Assembly: GCF_020097815.1 (NCBI RefSeq)
Contig: NZ_CP083663.1
Span: forward strand, 1,736,001 to 1,800,000
DNA: 64,000 nucleotides
Reading direction: 5' to 3'
From: Haloprofundus salinisoli
Lineage (GTDB): Archaea > Halobacteriota > Halobacteria > Halobacteriales > Haloferacaceae
Positions 1-7,700 of this stretch are shown here, in pieces. The notes under the pieces are model-generated. The model saw only the letters and a program-made list of their open reading frames with translations, was not told where the DNA came from and did not search any database. The position numbers and the translations under genes are program-made. The first letter of the stretch is position 1. The number at the start of each line of letters is the position of its first letter.

Positions 1-323
1 GCGCGCGCGTCGACGCGCTGTCGGTCGTCCGGATGAACGCCTCGGTCGACCACTGGGACATGGTCGTCGAGCGGCGCGAGGAGCGTGCCGAGAAGGCGCT
101 CGACGACATTGGCGACGCCGCCGCCGACCGCGACCTCTCGGTTACGAAACGACTGCGCTACGGCACGCCGGCCGAGGAGATAGAGAAGTACGCCGACTAC
201 CACGGCGTCGACCTCGTCGTCGTGGGCGAACCGAGTCGAAGCGGCCTGCGTCGGCTTCTCTCTCCGAAGAGCGTCACCGACCGCGTCCGCCAGTCGACCT
301 CTGCACCGGTGCTGACGGTCTGA
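1..323 (+). CDS. Universal stress protein (UspA family), C-terminal part
   Basis: The reading frame is open from the window edge, so only about the last 106 residues are present. The C-terminus has the UspA nucleotide-binding pattern: a hydrophobic strand ending VVVGEPSRSG, then a short basic helix (LRRLL) and the closing SAPVLTV strand typical of the family. The usual G-rich 'GS' after the helix is replaced by KS, so ATP binding is uncertain. UspA proteins are cytoplasmic stress proteins of about 140-150 residues, so roughly a quarter to a third is missing. The gene ends facing the minus-strand gene at 458. Confidence 0.9.
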   Translation, partial: ARVDALSVVRMNASVDHWDMVVERREERAEKALDDIGDAAADRDLSVTKRLRYGTPAEEIEKYADYHGVDLVVVGEPSRSGLRRLLSPKSVTDRVRQSTSAPVLTV

Positions 324-396
324 AACGCACTACTGCCTCACTGCGAACGTCGCCGCGATGCTCACGCGGTGGTCTCCTCTCGAATCCACGTTCGGG

Positions 397-440
397 CGTC
401 TCCGAGTCCGAGTTCTTTTCCGACACAGGCGTCGGAGACG
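397..440. terminator. Inverted repeat between convergent genes
   Basis: The arms CGTCTCCGA (397-405) and TCGGAGACG (432-440) are perfect complements around a 26-nt loop. It lies between two convergent stop codons. A terminator role is inferred from position only; haloarchaeal termination usually relies on T tracts, and only a short TTTT is present in the loop. Confidence 0.25.
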
Positions 441-457
441 ACCTGGCGTAACTCGTT

Positions 458-820
458 TTATTCCGCCGTCTCCGGTTCTATCGTGATGTTTTCGAGGTGG
501 AGTCCGACGTTGTCGACGGTGAGTTCGATAGCGCCGATCTGATGGTCGCGGCCGTCGATGGACACCGTCGCGCCGTCGGTCGTGATGGTCGCATCATCGA
601 TCGTGTAGCTCGCATCGTCGATGCTCAACTCGGGGAAACCGGACCCGGTCAGGTGGACATCGGTAATTTCCACCGTCAGGTCCGTCACGCTGATCTGATG
701 GGAATCTGTCGGGGTCGACTCGGCCGAGGCGTCGTCGGCGAGTGCGCTCGTGCTCGCGCCCCCGAGAAGGAGGCCGGTCACTACGAACGCACAAAGGGTG
801 TATCGAAGGAATGTGTTCAC
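458..820 (-). CDS. Small exported protein of unknown function
   Basis: About 120 residues from a GTG start at 820. I chose this start because GGAGGT lies about 9 nt upstream and because the protein then begins directly with a signal peptide (VNTFLRYTLCAFVVTGLLLG, then an ASTSALA cleavage region). The open frame extends upstream to 940, but those residues look non-coding. The mature part is acidic and beta-rich, with repeated strands of the form 'DLTVEITDVHLTG', 'DDASYTIDDATI' and 'AIELTVDNVGLHL'. This suggests a small beta-helix or beta-sandwich outside the cell. No family recognised. Confidence 0.7.
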   Translation of the reverse strand: MNTFLRYTLCAFVVTGLLLGGASTSALADDASAESTPTDSHQISVTDLTVEITDVHLTGSGFPELSIDDASYTIDDATITTDGATVSIDGRDHQIGAIELTVDNVGLHLENITIEPETAE

Positions 821-984
821 GGGTCGGTGACCTCCGCTATAGCGATTAAGTCGCTTGCGACGATGAAAGCTCTTCTGCCAACCTTCTAGCTCGCTGATTA
901 TTCTGTACCGAACGAACGCTTCGAGTGACGACGAGACCACGTTGCCGAGCGTCTCCGAGTGCGATGGTGCGCTCGTCGCGGGCG

Positions 985-1431
985 TTATCGAAGTTCGAGC
1001 TCCGAGAGTCGCTCCTCGAAGGCCTCGGCGTCCATCCGACCGACAGCGAAGACGCCGTCAGCGACTACCAGCGGGTCGTAGTGACGAGCTCTGTCCGGTC
1101 GCCACCCGCGGTCGCGTCTGCACTCACAGACGAGACGGACGAACTCCCTGTCGACCATCGACGTAAGCTCCTCCGGCAGCAGAAATTCGTGGTCGTTCCG
1201 CGCGTCGTCTCGCGTCGAGTCGTCCCCGACGCGCCGCCGGCACGCACCACACATCCAGACGAGGTTCTCAGCGCGGGTGTTCTCGCGCGACCCGTCGATG
1301 TGATGGACGCGAAGCCCGTCGTCGGCACCGCAGACCGTACAGCGTTCGTCGCCCACCTCGACTCCGATTCCCGGCGTCGCTTTCGCCCCCGTGTCTGCTC
1401 CCTGCATACGTTGCTTGCGAGACTCTTCCAT
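985..1431 (-). CDS. HNH-type zinc-binding protein (paralogue of 18989-19417)
   Basis: 148 residues from the ATG at 1431, which has GGAG close upstream. The N-terminal half has an HNH-nuclease-like core: CTVCG, then LRVHHIDGSREN, an N in RAENLVWMC, and CGAC. So CxxC, HHxDG, N and CxxC are all present in the usual order. The C-terminal half (VDREFVRLVCEC..GWRPD..HYDPLVV) is shared with the protein at 18989 but is not part of the HNH fold and is unrecognised. HNH folds cut or bind nucleic acid; activity here is inferred. It is followed downstream by the membrane module at 1500-3985, with the same orientation but no obvious functional tie. Confidence 0.75.
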   Translation of the reverse strand: MEESRKQRMQGADTGAKATPGIGVEVGDERCTVCGADDGLRVHHIDGSRENTRAENLVWMCGACRRRVGDDSTRDDARNDHEFLLPEELTSMVDREFVRLVCECRRDRGWRPDRARHYDPLVVADGVFAVGRMDAEAFEERLSELELR

Positions 1432-1499
1432 CACTCCTAATGAATGTATGGAACATCAACTTCCGTCGTCGGTCTCCCTCGCCGTACGGCCGTCGCTTT

Positions 1500-3476
1500 T
1501 CAAAGCCAACTCAGACGCGCGTTCAGCCAGTCGATTACCGGCAGGACGTAGCCGCTGTCGGTCGCGAGGTACATCGTCCCCGAGAGCAGCAGGAAACTCG
1601 TCGTGAGGCCGCAGACACAGCCGAGAACGACCGCGCCGACCGCGCGCGCTTGGGCGGGGACCATCGAGTGAAACAGCACCCAGACGGCTAAGCAGACGGC
1701 CGCGACGAGATTGAGCAGGGCGTGAACCTGCATCGCCTCGCCGATACTCGCCTCCAATACGAGAACGTAGGTGAGGATGACCTGCGTACCGATGACGACG
1801 GTCCCGAAGTACGAGAGGCCGAGCGCGCGCGGATACTGGAGCAGGTCTCTGCTCTCGGTGAACCGAAACACCGCGTAGACGAGAAGCGGCATCGCCGGCA
1901 GAAGATACCGGACGGTGATGGAGGCGTGAAGCGGCAGTCGCGGGAGGTACATCAGCGTGAGCACGACGGCGTACACCGCGACGAGGAGGTCAGTCGCCGA
2001 CAGCGCGCCGCGTCCGTGCGCGCGAACGCGTCGGAGCGCGGCCTTCGGGAGCAAGACGACTGCGGCGAACAGCGGCATCGCTTCGAGCACCGACAGGTTC
2101 GCGCTCTGTCCGAAATCTTTCCGCGCGACCTGTTCGATGTAGCCCGCTCTGACGAACGTCGCAGTGAGTCGGTCGACGTCGATGGCCCGCTCGACCGTGT
2201 TCGTGACGTGACGGGTGAGGATATCGACGAGTTTCGTGACCGTCGCGCTCGCGGCCTCTACTACGGCGACGACCGGGGCCACCAGCGACCCCGGCGAACT
2301 CGACGACGCTTCTGCAGTGGTTCCGTCTCCGGTCGTCGCTTCGCTCGCCCCGCCCGCTGCGGACTGCCCCGACGTACCGGTGGCGGTGTCCTGCGACGTT
2401 CCGGTCGGCGGCGACCCCTCCGCGCCGCTCCCGGCCGAGACCGCGTCGACGGCTTCGTATCTGGGCATGAACCGCGGGGGAAACAGTGGACTCCCGGTAA
2501 CAACGAAGTTCGTCACGAAGAACGGAATCAACGAGAGCCCGAACGCGCCCAGTATCGTCGCGAGTTCGCGCCGGCTGTTCGACGGGGCGGTCACGAGGTC
2601 GACGACCAACAGCGAGACGAACAAGATGAGCGCGTCGGCGGCGTGAACCCACGCGGCTAAGCCGACGAACACGTACGCGAGCGCGCGGAACTGCAGTGAT
2701 TCGCCGCTCTCGGCCGTCTCTCGACTCCGGTAGAAACTGTAGACTGTCGCGGCGACGAGCGCGGCGATCAGCGTGTGCCGCTTCGGAATCGTCGCCCAGA
2801 AGCCGACGGGCGTCGCCAGTATCACGACCAGACCGGCGGTGACCCCCGCGCGGAACGTGTGGGTCCGCGAGACGAGACGGTAGATCAACACGGCGGTGAG
2901 TGCAGCGGCGGCCATCGACGTTATCTGCAGCGAGACGTGTGCGATCCACCGACCGTCGAGCTGCGTCGCAACCGAGAGATTGGCGGCGAAGAGCGCGGCG
3001 GCGGCGACAGCGCCGCCCGTCCGCCCGAGCGACTCCCGCTCGAAAATCCGGCCGAGGAGCACGCCCGCGGCGAGAACGGTACTGCACCACAGTCCCGTGA
3101 GTACGATACGGAGGTCGGCGACCGACGCCAGTCCTTCCAGCGCCCACGCTACCGGCAGCGTGAACACGATGTGACCGACGGTCCGCGAGTAGCGACCGCC
3201 GTCGCCGGCGACCATCCCCGGCGTCTCGCCGGAAGGCGGCCCGTAGACGATGTCGGTGACGACGAGGTGGCCGTTTGCCGCGTTGTAGAGCCCGTTGGCG
3301 ACCGTGTAGTTGTCGGTGATGAAGAAGCCGACGCGCCAGAACAACCCGAAGAACGCGAGACCGCTCACGAACAACAACAGGCCGTAGCGGTCGCCGAAGA
3401 CGAGCGTCAGGAGTCGGTTCTTGTACTCGGTGTACCGTTCCGTCGGGTGGTCGGTGTCGGAGACTGTGTATGCCAT
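1500..3476 (-). CDS. Polytopic membrane protein, GT-C-like (copy 1 of a duplicated module)
   Basis: 658 residues with about a dozen predicted membrane helices. An acidic residue follows the first helix (FFITDNYTVAN), in the position where GT-C glycosyltransferases (PMT, ArnT, STT3) carry their catalytic acid, so a lipid-linked sugar transferase is the best guess. A Gly/Ser/Thr/Ala-rich insertion of roughly 50 residues sits near residues 340-400, probably an extracellular loop. The protein matches the one at 47302-49239 along nearly its whole length, including WRVGFF..D.YTVAN and RLPLHASITVRYL. It starts 2 nt after the stop of the exported partner at 3479-3985, so the two form an operon. No catalytic assignment can be proven from sequence alone. 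Confidence 0.75.
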   Translation of the reverse strand: MAYTVSDTDHPTERYTEYKNRLLTLVFGDRYGLLLFVSGLAFFGLFWRVGFFITDNYTVANGLYNAANGHLVVTDIVYGPPSGETPGMVAGDGGRYSRTVGHIVFTLPVAWALEGLASVADLRIVLTGLWCSTVLAAGVLLGRIFERESLGRTGGAVAAAALFAANLSVATQLDGRWIAHVSLQITSMAAAALTAVLIYRLVSRTHTFRAGVTAGLVVILATPVGFWATIPKRHTLIAALVAATVYSFYRSRETAESGESLQFRALAYVFVGLAAWVHAADALILFVSLLVVDLVTAPSNSRRELATILGAFGLSLIPFFVTNFVVTGSPLFPPRFMPRYEAVDAVSAGSGAEGSPPTGTSQDTATGTSGQSAAGGASEATTGDGTTAEASSSSPGSLVAPVVAVVEAASATVTKLVDILTRHVTNTVERAIDVDRLTATFVRAGYIEQVARKDFGQSANLSVLEAMPLFAAVVLLPKAALRRVRAHGRGALSATDLLVAVYAVVLTLMYLPRLPLHASITVRYLLPAMPLLVYAVFRFTESRDLLQYPRALGLSYFGTVVIGTQVILTYVLVLEASIGEAMQVHALLNLVAAVCLAVWVLFHSMVPAQARAVGAVVLGCVCGLTTSFLLLSGTMYLATDSGYVLPVIDWLNARLSWL

Positions 3477-3478
3477 GG

Positions 3479-3985
3479 TTACGCGACGGCTATCGTGATC
3501 TCTCGGTTTTCGAGCACCCGTCGTCCGTCACCCTCCTGGACGGCGATCTCGACGACCGCTCGGTACGTTTCGGCTTCCAGGCGGTTCGAGGGGACTGAGG
3601 CGTCGTCGGGCCCGAGCGTCAGTTCGCGCGAGGAGTTGCGGTCGACCGCGCGGAACGCATCAGTTCTGTACGACAGTTCGGGGATACGGAGGGTGTACGT
3701 GACGAGGACGGGTCCCGAGACCGTTTCCACGGTGAGCGTCGTCGTCGGGGCGTCGAGTTTGTGGATTCCCGACCCCGTGACGCCCGGTCGGAGCGCGTAA
3801 CCGTCGGTCGGAATCGCCGCCTCCGCACCGGTGACGTTGCCCGTCGCACCCGTGAACGACGCGCCGTCCTCGGACGAACGGTCTTCGGGGGTCAGGTCGA
3901 CTCCGGCGACGACGGGGCCGCTGACGACGGCTGTGAGAAGAAAACACGAGAGAACGAGTGCGACCGGGTCACGCCACCTTGACAT
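3479..3985 (-). CDS. Exported partner of the GT-C-like protein (copy 1)
   Basis: 168 residues with an N-terminal signal or anchor helix (LVLSCFLLTAVVSGPVVAG) followed by an acidic beta-rich domain. It is first in a two-gene operon with the polytopic protein at 1500. The protein at 49236-49760 matches it in architecture and local sequence: SGPVVAGVD.TP against SGPLVGGVDFTP, then VSGPVLVTYTLRIPEL against VTGRPLLSYNVRIPAL, and a C-terminal strand. An AT-rich segment upstream (3990-4050) probably carries the operon promoter. Function unknown; the conserved pairing argues that the two proteins work together at the outer face of the membrane. Confidence 0.75.
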   Translation of the reverse strand: MSRWRDPVALVLSCFLLTAVVSGPVVAGVDLTPEDRSSEDGASFTGATGNVTGAEAAIPTDGYALRPGVTGSGIHKLDAPTTTLTVETVSGPVLVTYTLRIPELSYRTDAFRAVDRNSSRELTLGPDDASVPSNRLEAETYRAVVEIAVQEGDGRRVLENREITIAVA

Positions 3986-4192
3986 CGATTGTAGCTGGAC
4001 GAATTGTGTTAATAAATGTATTGATGATTTTTCTCCAATTGAATGTATAATTATTTGATATTTGGGTAGTGGTCGTCTTCGGGATTCGTCAAGTGATGAG
4101 ACTCAGGGGCGAACAGTCGTCGTCTCGGCGCTAACTGCAGCAGTTTGTGAACCGACGCGAATCCGTTCAACGATGTGATAGTACTCTGCTGG

Positions 4193-4213
4193 CAGTGACG
4201 TAGACCGTCACTG
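4193..4213 (-). terminator. Perfect hairpin downstream of the reductase gene
   Basis: CAGTGACG and CGTCACTG pair perfectly around a 5-nt loop, about 35 nt beyond the stop of the minus-strand gene at 4248. A 3'-end role is inferred from position. Confidence 0.35.
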
Positions 4214-4247
4214 TCGACGCCGAACGACGAGCCGTTTGGCCGTCCAC

Positions 4248-5330
4248 CTACACCGATGGCACGGCCCTGTCGAGCTCCTCGACGTCTTCGCGTTCGACGC
4301 CGTCGAACGAGAGGGCGAACTCCGACCCGAACGCGGAGGCAGGCGTCTGAAAGCCCGCCGGGACGTCGCCGTCGAGGACGCGACGCGCCGCCTCGACCGC
4401 TGACTGGGCGGCGAAGTTGTACGTGTCGGGGGTCTTCAGTCGCGCCGCGGCCCTGTTGCCCTCGTCGTCTTCGACCTCGGCGAGGATGTGGTTCGCGCTC
4501 TGGGCGCGTTCCTGGGCGGTGGGCCCGGAGACGACGGCGTCGACGACGCCCATCAACACTCGTTGGGCCGGCGGTGTCGCCGCCGCCGCGACGAGCGGCC
4601 GAGTGCGGCGCATCACGCCGACGGCGAACTCCGGCACGGTCGCGTACACCTCGATGTTCTCGATGCCCGTCGTGTAGTACGCCGCCGAAACGTCGCCCCA
4701 CGGCACCGTCACGCCCGTCTTCTCGCCGCCGCCGAAGTCGAACTGCCGCGTCCTCCACGCCGCCGGGACGGTCCGCAGCGCCCCGTTCTCGCGGACGACC
4801 CCCGACTGCGGGAGTTCCTCGATGATGGATTTCAGCGTTCCCGGCGAGAACGTGCCGAGGCCCTCTAACGCGAGCGTCAACGACGTCGCCGAGGGGAGTC
4901 GGGATTCGAGATGGGCGGCCAGACAGTCGGTCGGCACGACGTCGAAGCCGACGCCCGGCAGGACCGTGACCGCCGCTTTCTCGGCGTCGCGGTCCAGCTC
5001 TGCGGCCGCCTCCAGTACGTCGATCTCACCCGCGAGATCCAGATAGTCGACTTCCTCTTGCAGACACGCGGTTCGCAGCTGCGAGGCGGTCCGCGAGAAC
5101 GGCCCCGCGCAGTTCAACACCGCGTCGACGTCGGCGATCTGTCGGCGGACGACGTCGGGATGTTCGAGCGCGAAGACGCGGTAGTCGACGCCGAGTTCGA
5201 GCGCCTGCTCTTCGACGCGCTCGGTGCGGCGGCCGGCGATGATCGGCGACAGTCCCTCGTCGACCGCGGTCTGCGCGACCAGAGCGCCGATGTAGCCGTA
5301 CGATCCGTATACGAGCAGATCTGCTGACAT
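4248..5330 (-). CDS. Saccharopine dehydrogenase-like NAD(P)-binding reductase (trans-acting enoyl reductase type)
   Basis: 360 residues from the ATG at 5330; the open frame extends 11 codons upstream, but the Rossmann strand begins at this Met. The N-terminus LLVYGSYGYIGALVAQ is the dinucleotide-binding loop (GxxGxxG), followed by the IIAGRR strand end typical of NADP binders. VLNCAGPFSRTASQL and DLAGEIDV are characteristic of the saccharopine-dehydrogenase-like/trans-acting enoyl reductase family, which reduces double bonds in lipids. The substrate in haloarchaea is not established. An upstream TTATTTGC about 30 nt before the ATG suggests a leaderless transcript. The gene stands alone. Confidence 0.85.
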   Translation of the reverse strand: MSADLLVYGSYGYIGALVAQTAVDEGLSPIIAGRRTERVEEQALELGVDYRVFALEHPDVVRRQIADVDAVLNCAGPFSRTASQLRTACLQEEVDYLDLAGEIDVLEAAAELDRDAEKAAVTVLPGVGFDVVPTDCLAAHLESRLPSATSLTLALEGLGTFSPGTLKSIIEELPQSGVVRENGALRTVPAAWRTRQFDFGGGEKTGVTVPWGDVSAAYYTTGIENIEVYATVPEFAVGVMRRTRPLVAAAATPPAQRVLMGVVDAVVSGPTAQERAQSANHILAEVEDDEGNRAAARLKTPDTYNFAAQSAVEAARRVLDGDVPAGFQTPASAFGSEFALSFDGVEREDVEELDRAVPSV

Positions 5331-5540
5331 ACGGTGGAGTCGACGCGCAACTGCAAATAACACGGTGTGGACCGTCCCGTTTCGGTCGGCTCTTCTCGGT
5401 CGATTGGTCTGCTCGGCCTGTTTCGCTGGAGACGGTCGAGCGAATCGTCTCGCTCAGTCCATCGAAGCGAGGACGCTTATGACGCCGACGGCCCTACCGT
5501 GAGTCGATGTCCTCCGTAGATTACACGCAGGTGGGTGACG

Positions 5541-6332
5541 ATGGGTACTGCTAACGGGTCGGTCGCCTCGGCCGTGACCGCAGTCGTCAGCGGAACTGTC
5601 CTCGGCGTGTTCGGCCTGGGCTTCGGGACGCTCCTGGCGGCGCTCGTCATCGTCACCGTGTTGGTTTCTGGCGTCGCCGAACTCTCGCCGACGCTCGTCT
5701 TAGTAGTCGGACTGGTGACGACGCAGGGAATCGGCTGCTTTCTCACCGCGATCGTCTACGCGCGGTATCGACACCGAATCGGGGCGCTGCTTGCGAGAGT
5801 CGTCGGCCAACGGAGTTGGCTACCGACACAGCAGTTCACGATTCCCGCTCGTGTCCCCTCGCTTCGTGACCTGCTGGTAGTGTTCGTCGCCTACGTCAGC
5901 GTCTTCGCACTCATCGGCATTGTCGGCTACGCGATCTCGGCTGCGGGTATCGAGGGCGCGACGAACAACAGTGTAGCACTCGGCTTGGAGAATCCCGTGC
6001 TCTTGCTGTGGCTGATTCCAGGGTCGATTCTCCTGATTGGTCCCGGTGAGGAGATTCTGTTCCGCGGCGTCGTCCAAGGGCGATTCCGCAAGCGATTCGG
6101 CCCCGCCGTCGCCATCTCGCTCGCGAGCGTCGTCTTCGCGTCGGTGCATTACTTCGCGCTGTCGGGTGCCGCCGGAGCACGACTCGTCACTATCGGATTA
6201 CTTCTCATCCCCGCCATCACCTTCGGCGTCATCTACGAACTCTCCGAGAACATCGTCGTTCCGGCGCTCGTCCACGGACTGTACAACGCGACGCTGTTCG
6301 GTTTTCTGTACCTGAGTACGCTCGTCTCCTGA
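5541..6332 (+). CDS. CPBP-family intramembrane metalloprotease (CAAX protease-like)
   Basis: About 263 residues with some eight membrane helices. The three family motifs are present: EEILFRG (EExxxR, the glutamate dyad), FASVHYF (the first metal-binding histidine) and HGLYNA (the second histidine with Asn). CPBP proteins cleave prenylated or other membrane substrates, or protect against bacteriocin-type peptides. A GTG two codons upstream (5535) is an equally possible start. It is a single gene, and the 850 nt downstream carry hairpins but no gene. Confidence 0.9.
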   Translation: MGTANGSVASAVTAVVSGTVLGVFGLGFGTLLAALVIVTVLVSGVAELSPTLVLVVGLVTTQGIGCFLTAIVYARYRHRIGALLARVVGQRSWLPTQQFTIPARVPSLRDLLVVFVAYVSVFALIGIVGYAISAAGIEGATNNSVALGLENPVLLLWLIPGSILLIGPGEEILFRGVVQGRFRKRFGPAVAISLASVVFASVHYFALSGAAGARLVTIGLLLIPAITFGVIYELSENIVVPALVHGLYNATLFGFLYLSTLVS

Positions 6333-6435
6333 GTCGAGGATTTACAGACCGCTCACGCATCGAGGGACGACGTTAGGCATCGGACATCTGTCACAGTCGC
6401 TCGTGGGTGTGTGGATCTGACTTCTGAGTTAAAAG

Positions 6436-6463
6436 TCGTCCGCAGCCCCCCGACTGCGGACGA
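6436..6463. repeat. Perfect 10-bp hairpin, 8-nt loop
   Basis: TCGTCCGCAG pairs with CTGCGGACGA around CCCCCCGA. It lies about 100 nt after the CPBP gene and could be its terminator or part of a decayed element. Confidence 0.5.
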
Positions 6464-6755
6464 GCCATGCAGTGAGTGAGATGACAGTCACAACTCACGT
6501 GCCGTCGTCAGGGCGCGTCGGAGAACCACATCTCCGGAACACGCCCGACAGTTGTTTCTTTGACACACCAGTTATAGGTCTTTTGTGTGGACTAAACAGA
6601 GCTGAATAGCCGCGATCGTCGTAACCGCGCTCGAACACAGAGGTCCTCGCTAACCGGTTTCTCCACTCACCGTTGGCTTCTCGAGACAGTTACCGTCTTT
6701 CGGTCACGTCACTCTCGAAGGTGTATCGGCGTCGTCTGCTTCGTTTCTCTCGTTA

Positions 6756-6797
6756 AAAGACAGCGTCAGGTGGGTGCCAGCGGACGACGCTGTCTTT
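6756..6797. repeat. Perfect 12-bp inverted repeat, 18-nt spacer
   Basis: AAAGACAGCGTC pairs with GACGCTGTCTTT. The length and perfection in a gene-less stretch suggest a transposon end or a structured RNA rather than chance. Confidence 0.55.
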
Positions 6798-6838
6798 CGA
6801 CGAGGGCGATGGGTGCAGGTGATGTGGGGAGAGGTGTA

Positions 6839-6867
6839 GTGGAGAATCAACCGGGTAGATTCTCCAC
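6839..6867. repeat. Perfect 10-bp hairpin, 9-nt loop
   Basis: GTGGAGAATC pairs with GATTCTCCAC. On the minus strand a frame ends with a TGA inside this hairpin. The histidine-kinase gene at 62473-62492 has the same arrangement, with its stop codon in a hairpin loop. Confidence 0.5.
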
Positions 6868-7184
6868 ATCGGCTGATGCTGACGCTTCCCTCAAGTCGCT
6901 TGGTGCGTCCCTATGCGGCGACCCCGTGGATTCGCCATCGCCCTTGTCAGTGTGACGCCTCAGTGGTAATCTGGGGGTGGGGCCACCATGTTCTATGGCA
7001 AGGCGCTTAGTGATAAAATTATTCCGCACCTCTTGTTACAGTCAATAAAAATTGGAAGTAATATTGTCAGGAGCGGAGGGACACAGGGAAGGACCACCAG
7101 AATCTGCGCCAAATTCTCTCTATGTGTGTATAATATTACACAATATGTAGACAAAATCTCGGAGGGAGAATCCTTCACGAAAGA

Positions 7185-7206
7185 ACTTACTCAAAACTGA
7201 GTAAGT
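7185..7206 (+). promoter_or_regulatory. Palindromic operator next to TATA box (cassette 1)
   Basis: ACTTACTCA-AAAC-TGAGTAAGT is a perfect 9-bp inverted repeat, followed directly by TTTTAAG, a plausible TATA box. It covers the BRE/TATA region, so a bound dimer would control initiation. An identical palindrome with a different spacer precedes the second cassette at 10381. The ATG of the 16-codon ORF lies about 30 nt downstream of the TATA box. Confidence 0.7.
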
Positions 7207-7237
7207 TTTAAGCTAGTCTGGCTCCTGAGTTCAGTTG

Positions 7238-7288
7238 ATGACTAAAACACCCTTCCAGACTACATCCGCTCTAGGAGTGACGCGATAA
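7238..7288 (+). CDS. 16-codon leader ORF coupled to the two-helix membrane protein (cassette 1)
   Basis: The product is MTKTPFQTTSALGVTR. Its ATG lies about 30 nt after the TATA box, so it would be read from a leaderless mRNA. Its stop overlaps the next start (TAATG). The second cassette has an ORF of exactly the same length at 10434-10484 (MTEMPSSIEFTQGVTR), sharing M-T, P and the GVTR end. Equal length and the shared overlap suggest translation. It could be a leader that couples ribosomes to the downstream gene, or a functional micropeptide; the GVTR end is partly fixed because the same bases hold the GGAG ribosome-binding site of the next gene. Confidence 0.5.
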   Translation: MTKTPFQTTSALGVTR

Positions 7289-7590
7289 TGTGGCAAGATT
7301 TCGTCTTCCTCGCTGGAAGTATCTTCTCACTGCTCGTGTTGGTTCCGGCTATCCGCGATTCCACTGCCAGTATTCCGCTTGGAACGTCGCTTCCGTCAGC
7401 GAGTATCGGGATCATCTATGGCACGACGTTCTTCTCTCTAGGAATGACTATGTCTGCAGCCGGGTCGCTCCTGACTGGTGTCATGTGGAGCGTCATCGCA
7501 ACCCTTCGATCGCCACACCCCTTCGATCACCACTTCGACTCACACACCAATGAGACGTCAGCTCGGGCGGCACCGCAATATGCCGACTGA
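7288..7590 (+). CDS. Two-helix membrane protein of unknown function (cassette 1)
   Basis: 100 residues. Helix 1 spans about residues 5-21 (FVFLAGSIFSLLVLVP) and helix 2 about residues 40-72, with a polar loop RDSTASIPLGTSLPSAS between them and a hydrophilic C-terminal tail. GGAG upstream and a TAATG overlap with the leader ORF indicate coupled translation. The copy at 10484-10789 differs at only a handful of positions in the first 80 residues, then diverges in the tail. I recognise it as a widespread haloarchaeal small membrane protein without known function. Neighbouring regulators of the DUF7344 type may control it. Confidence 0.8.
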   Translation: MWQDFVFLAGSIFSLLVLVPAIRDSTASIPLGTSLPSASIGIIYGTTFFSLGMTMSAAGSLLTGVMWSVIATLRSPHPFDHHFDSHTNETSARAAPQYAD

Positions 7591-7700
7591 ACCGACGGCT
7601 CTCGTACTGGAACACGAATAACGAAATCGACGCACCGTCAATATCTGCACGCCGGCGGCAGCCCCCGAATTAGGCTCGGTCCACTATCCAATGACTCGAA

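Larger units (their letters stand above)
6333..7184. other. Long non-coding accessory stretch with perfect hairpins
   Basis: No convincing gene in about 850 nt. It contains three perfect hairpins (listed separately), an AT-rich tract at 7010-7180, and a minus-strand frame near 6847-6960 whose product ends in an Ala/Ser/Asp-rich tail. That tail could be the 3' remnant of a transposon protein, but the resemblance is too weak to name. I read the region as decayed mobile DNA. Confidence 0.4.

Noticed and set aside
1722..2660. 312-codon plus-strand frame opposite the GT-C-like gene
   Set aside because: Arg-rich, low in hydrophobic residues and without family motifs; it is the antisense shadow of a GC-rich membrane gene.
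1990..3147. 385-codon minus-strand frame overlapping the GT-C-like gene in another frame
   Set aside because: Composition dominated by Arg; the correct frame gives a clear polytopic protein with a full-length paralogue.
4193..4213. Hairpin considered as an attachment site of the polysaccharide island
   Set aside because: No second copy found in the window; its place just after a stop codon fits a 3'-end role better.
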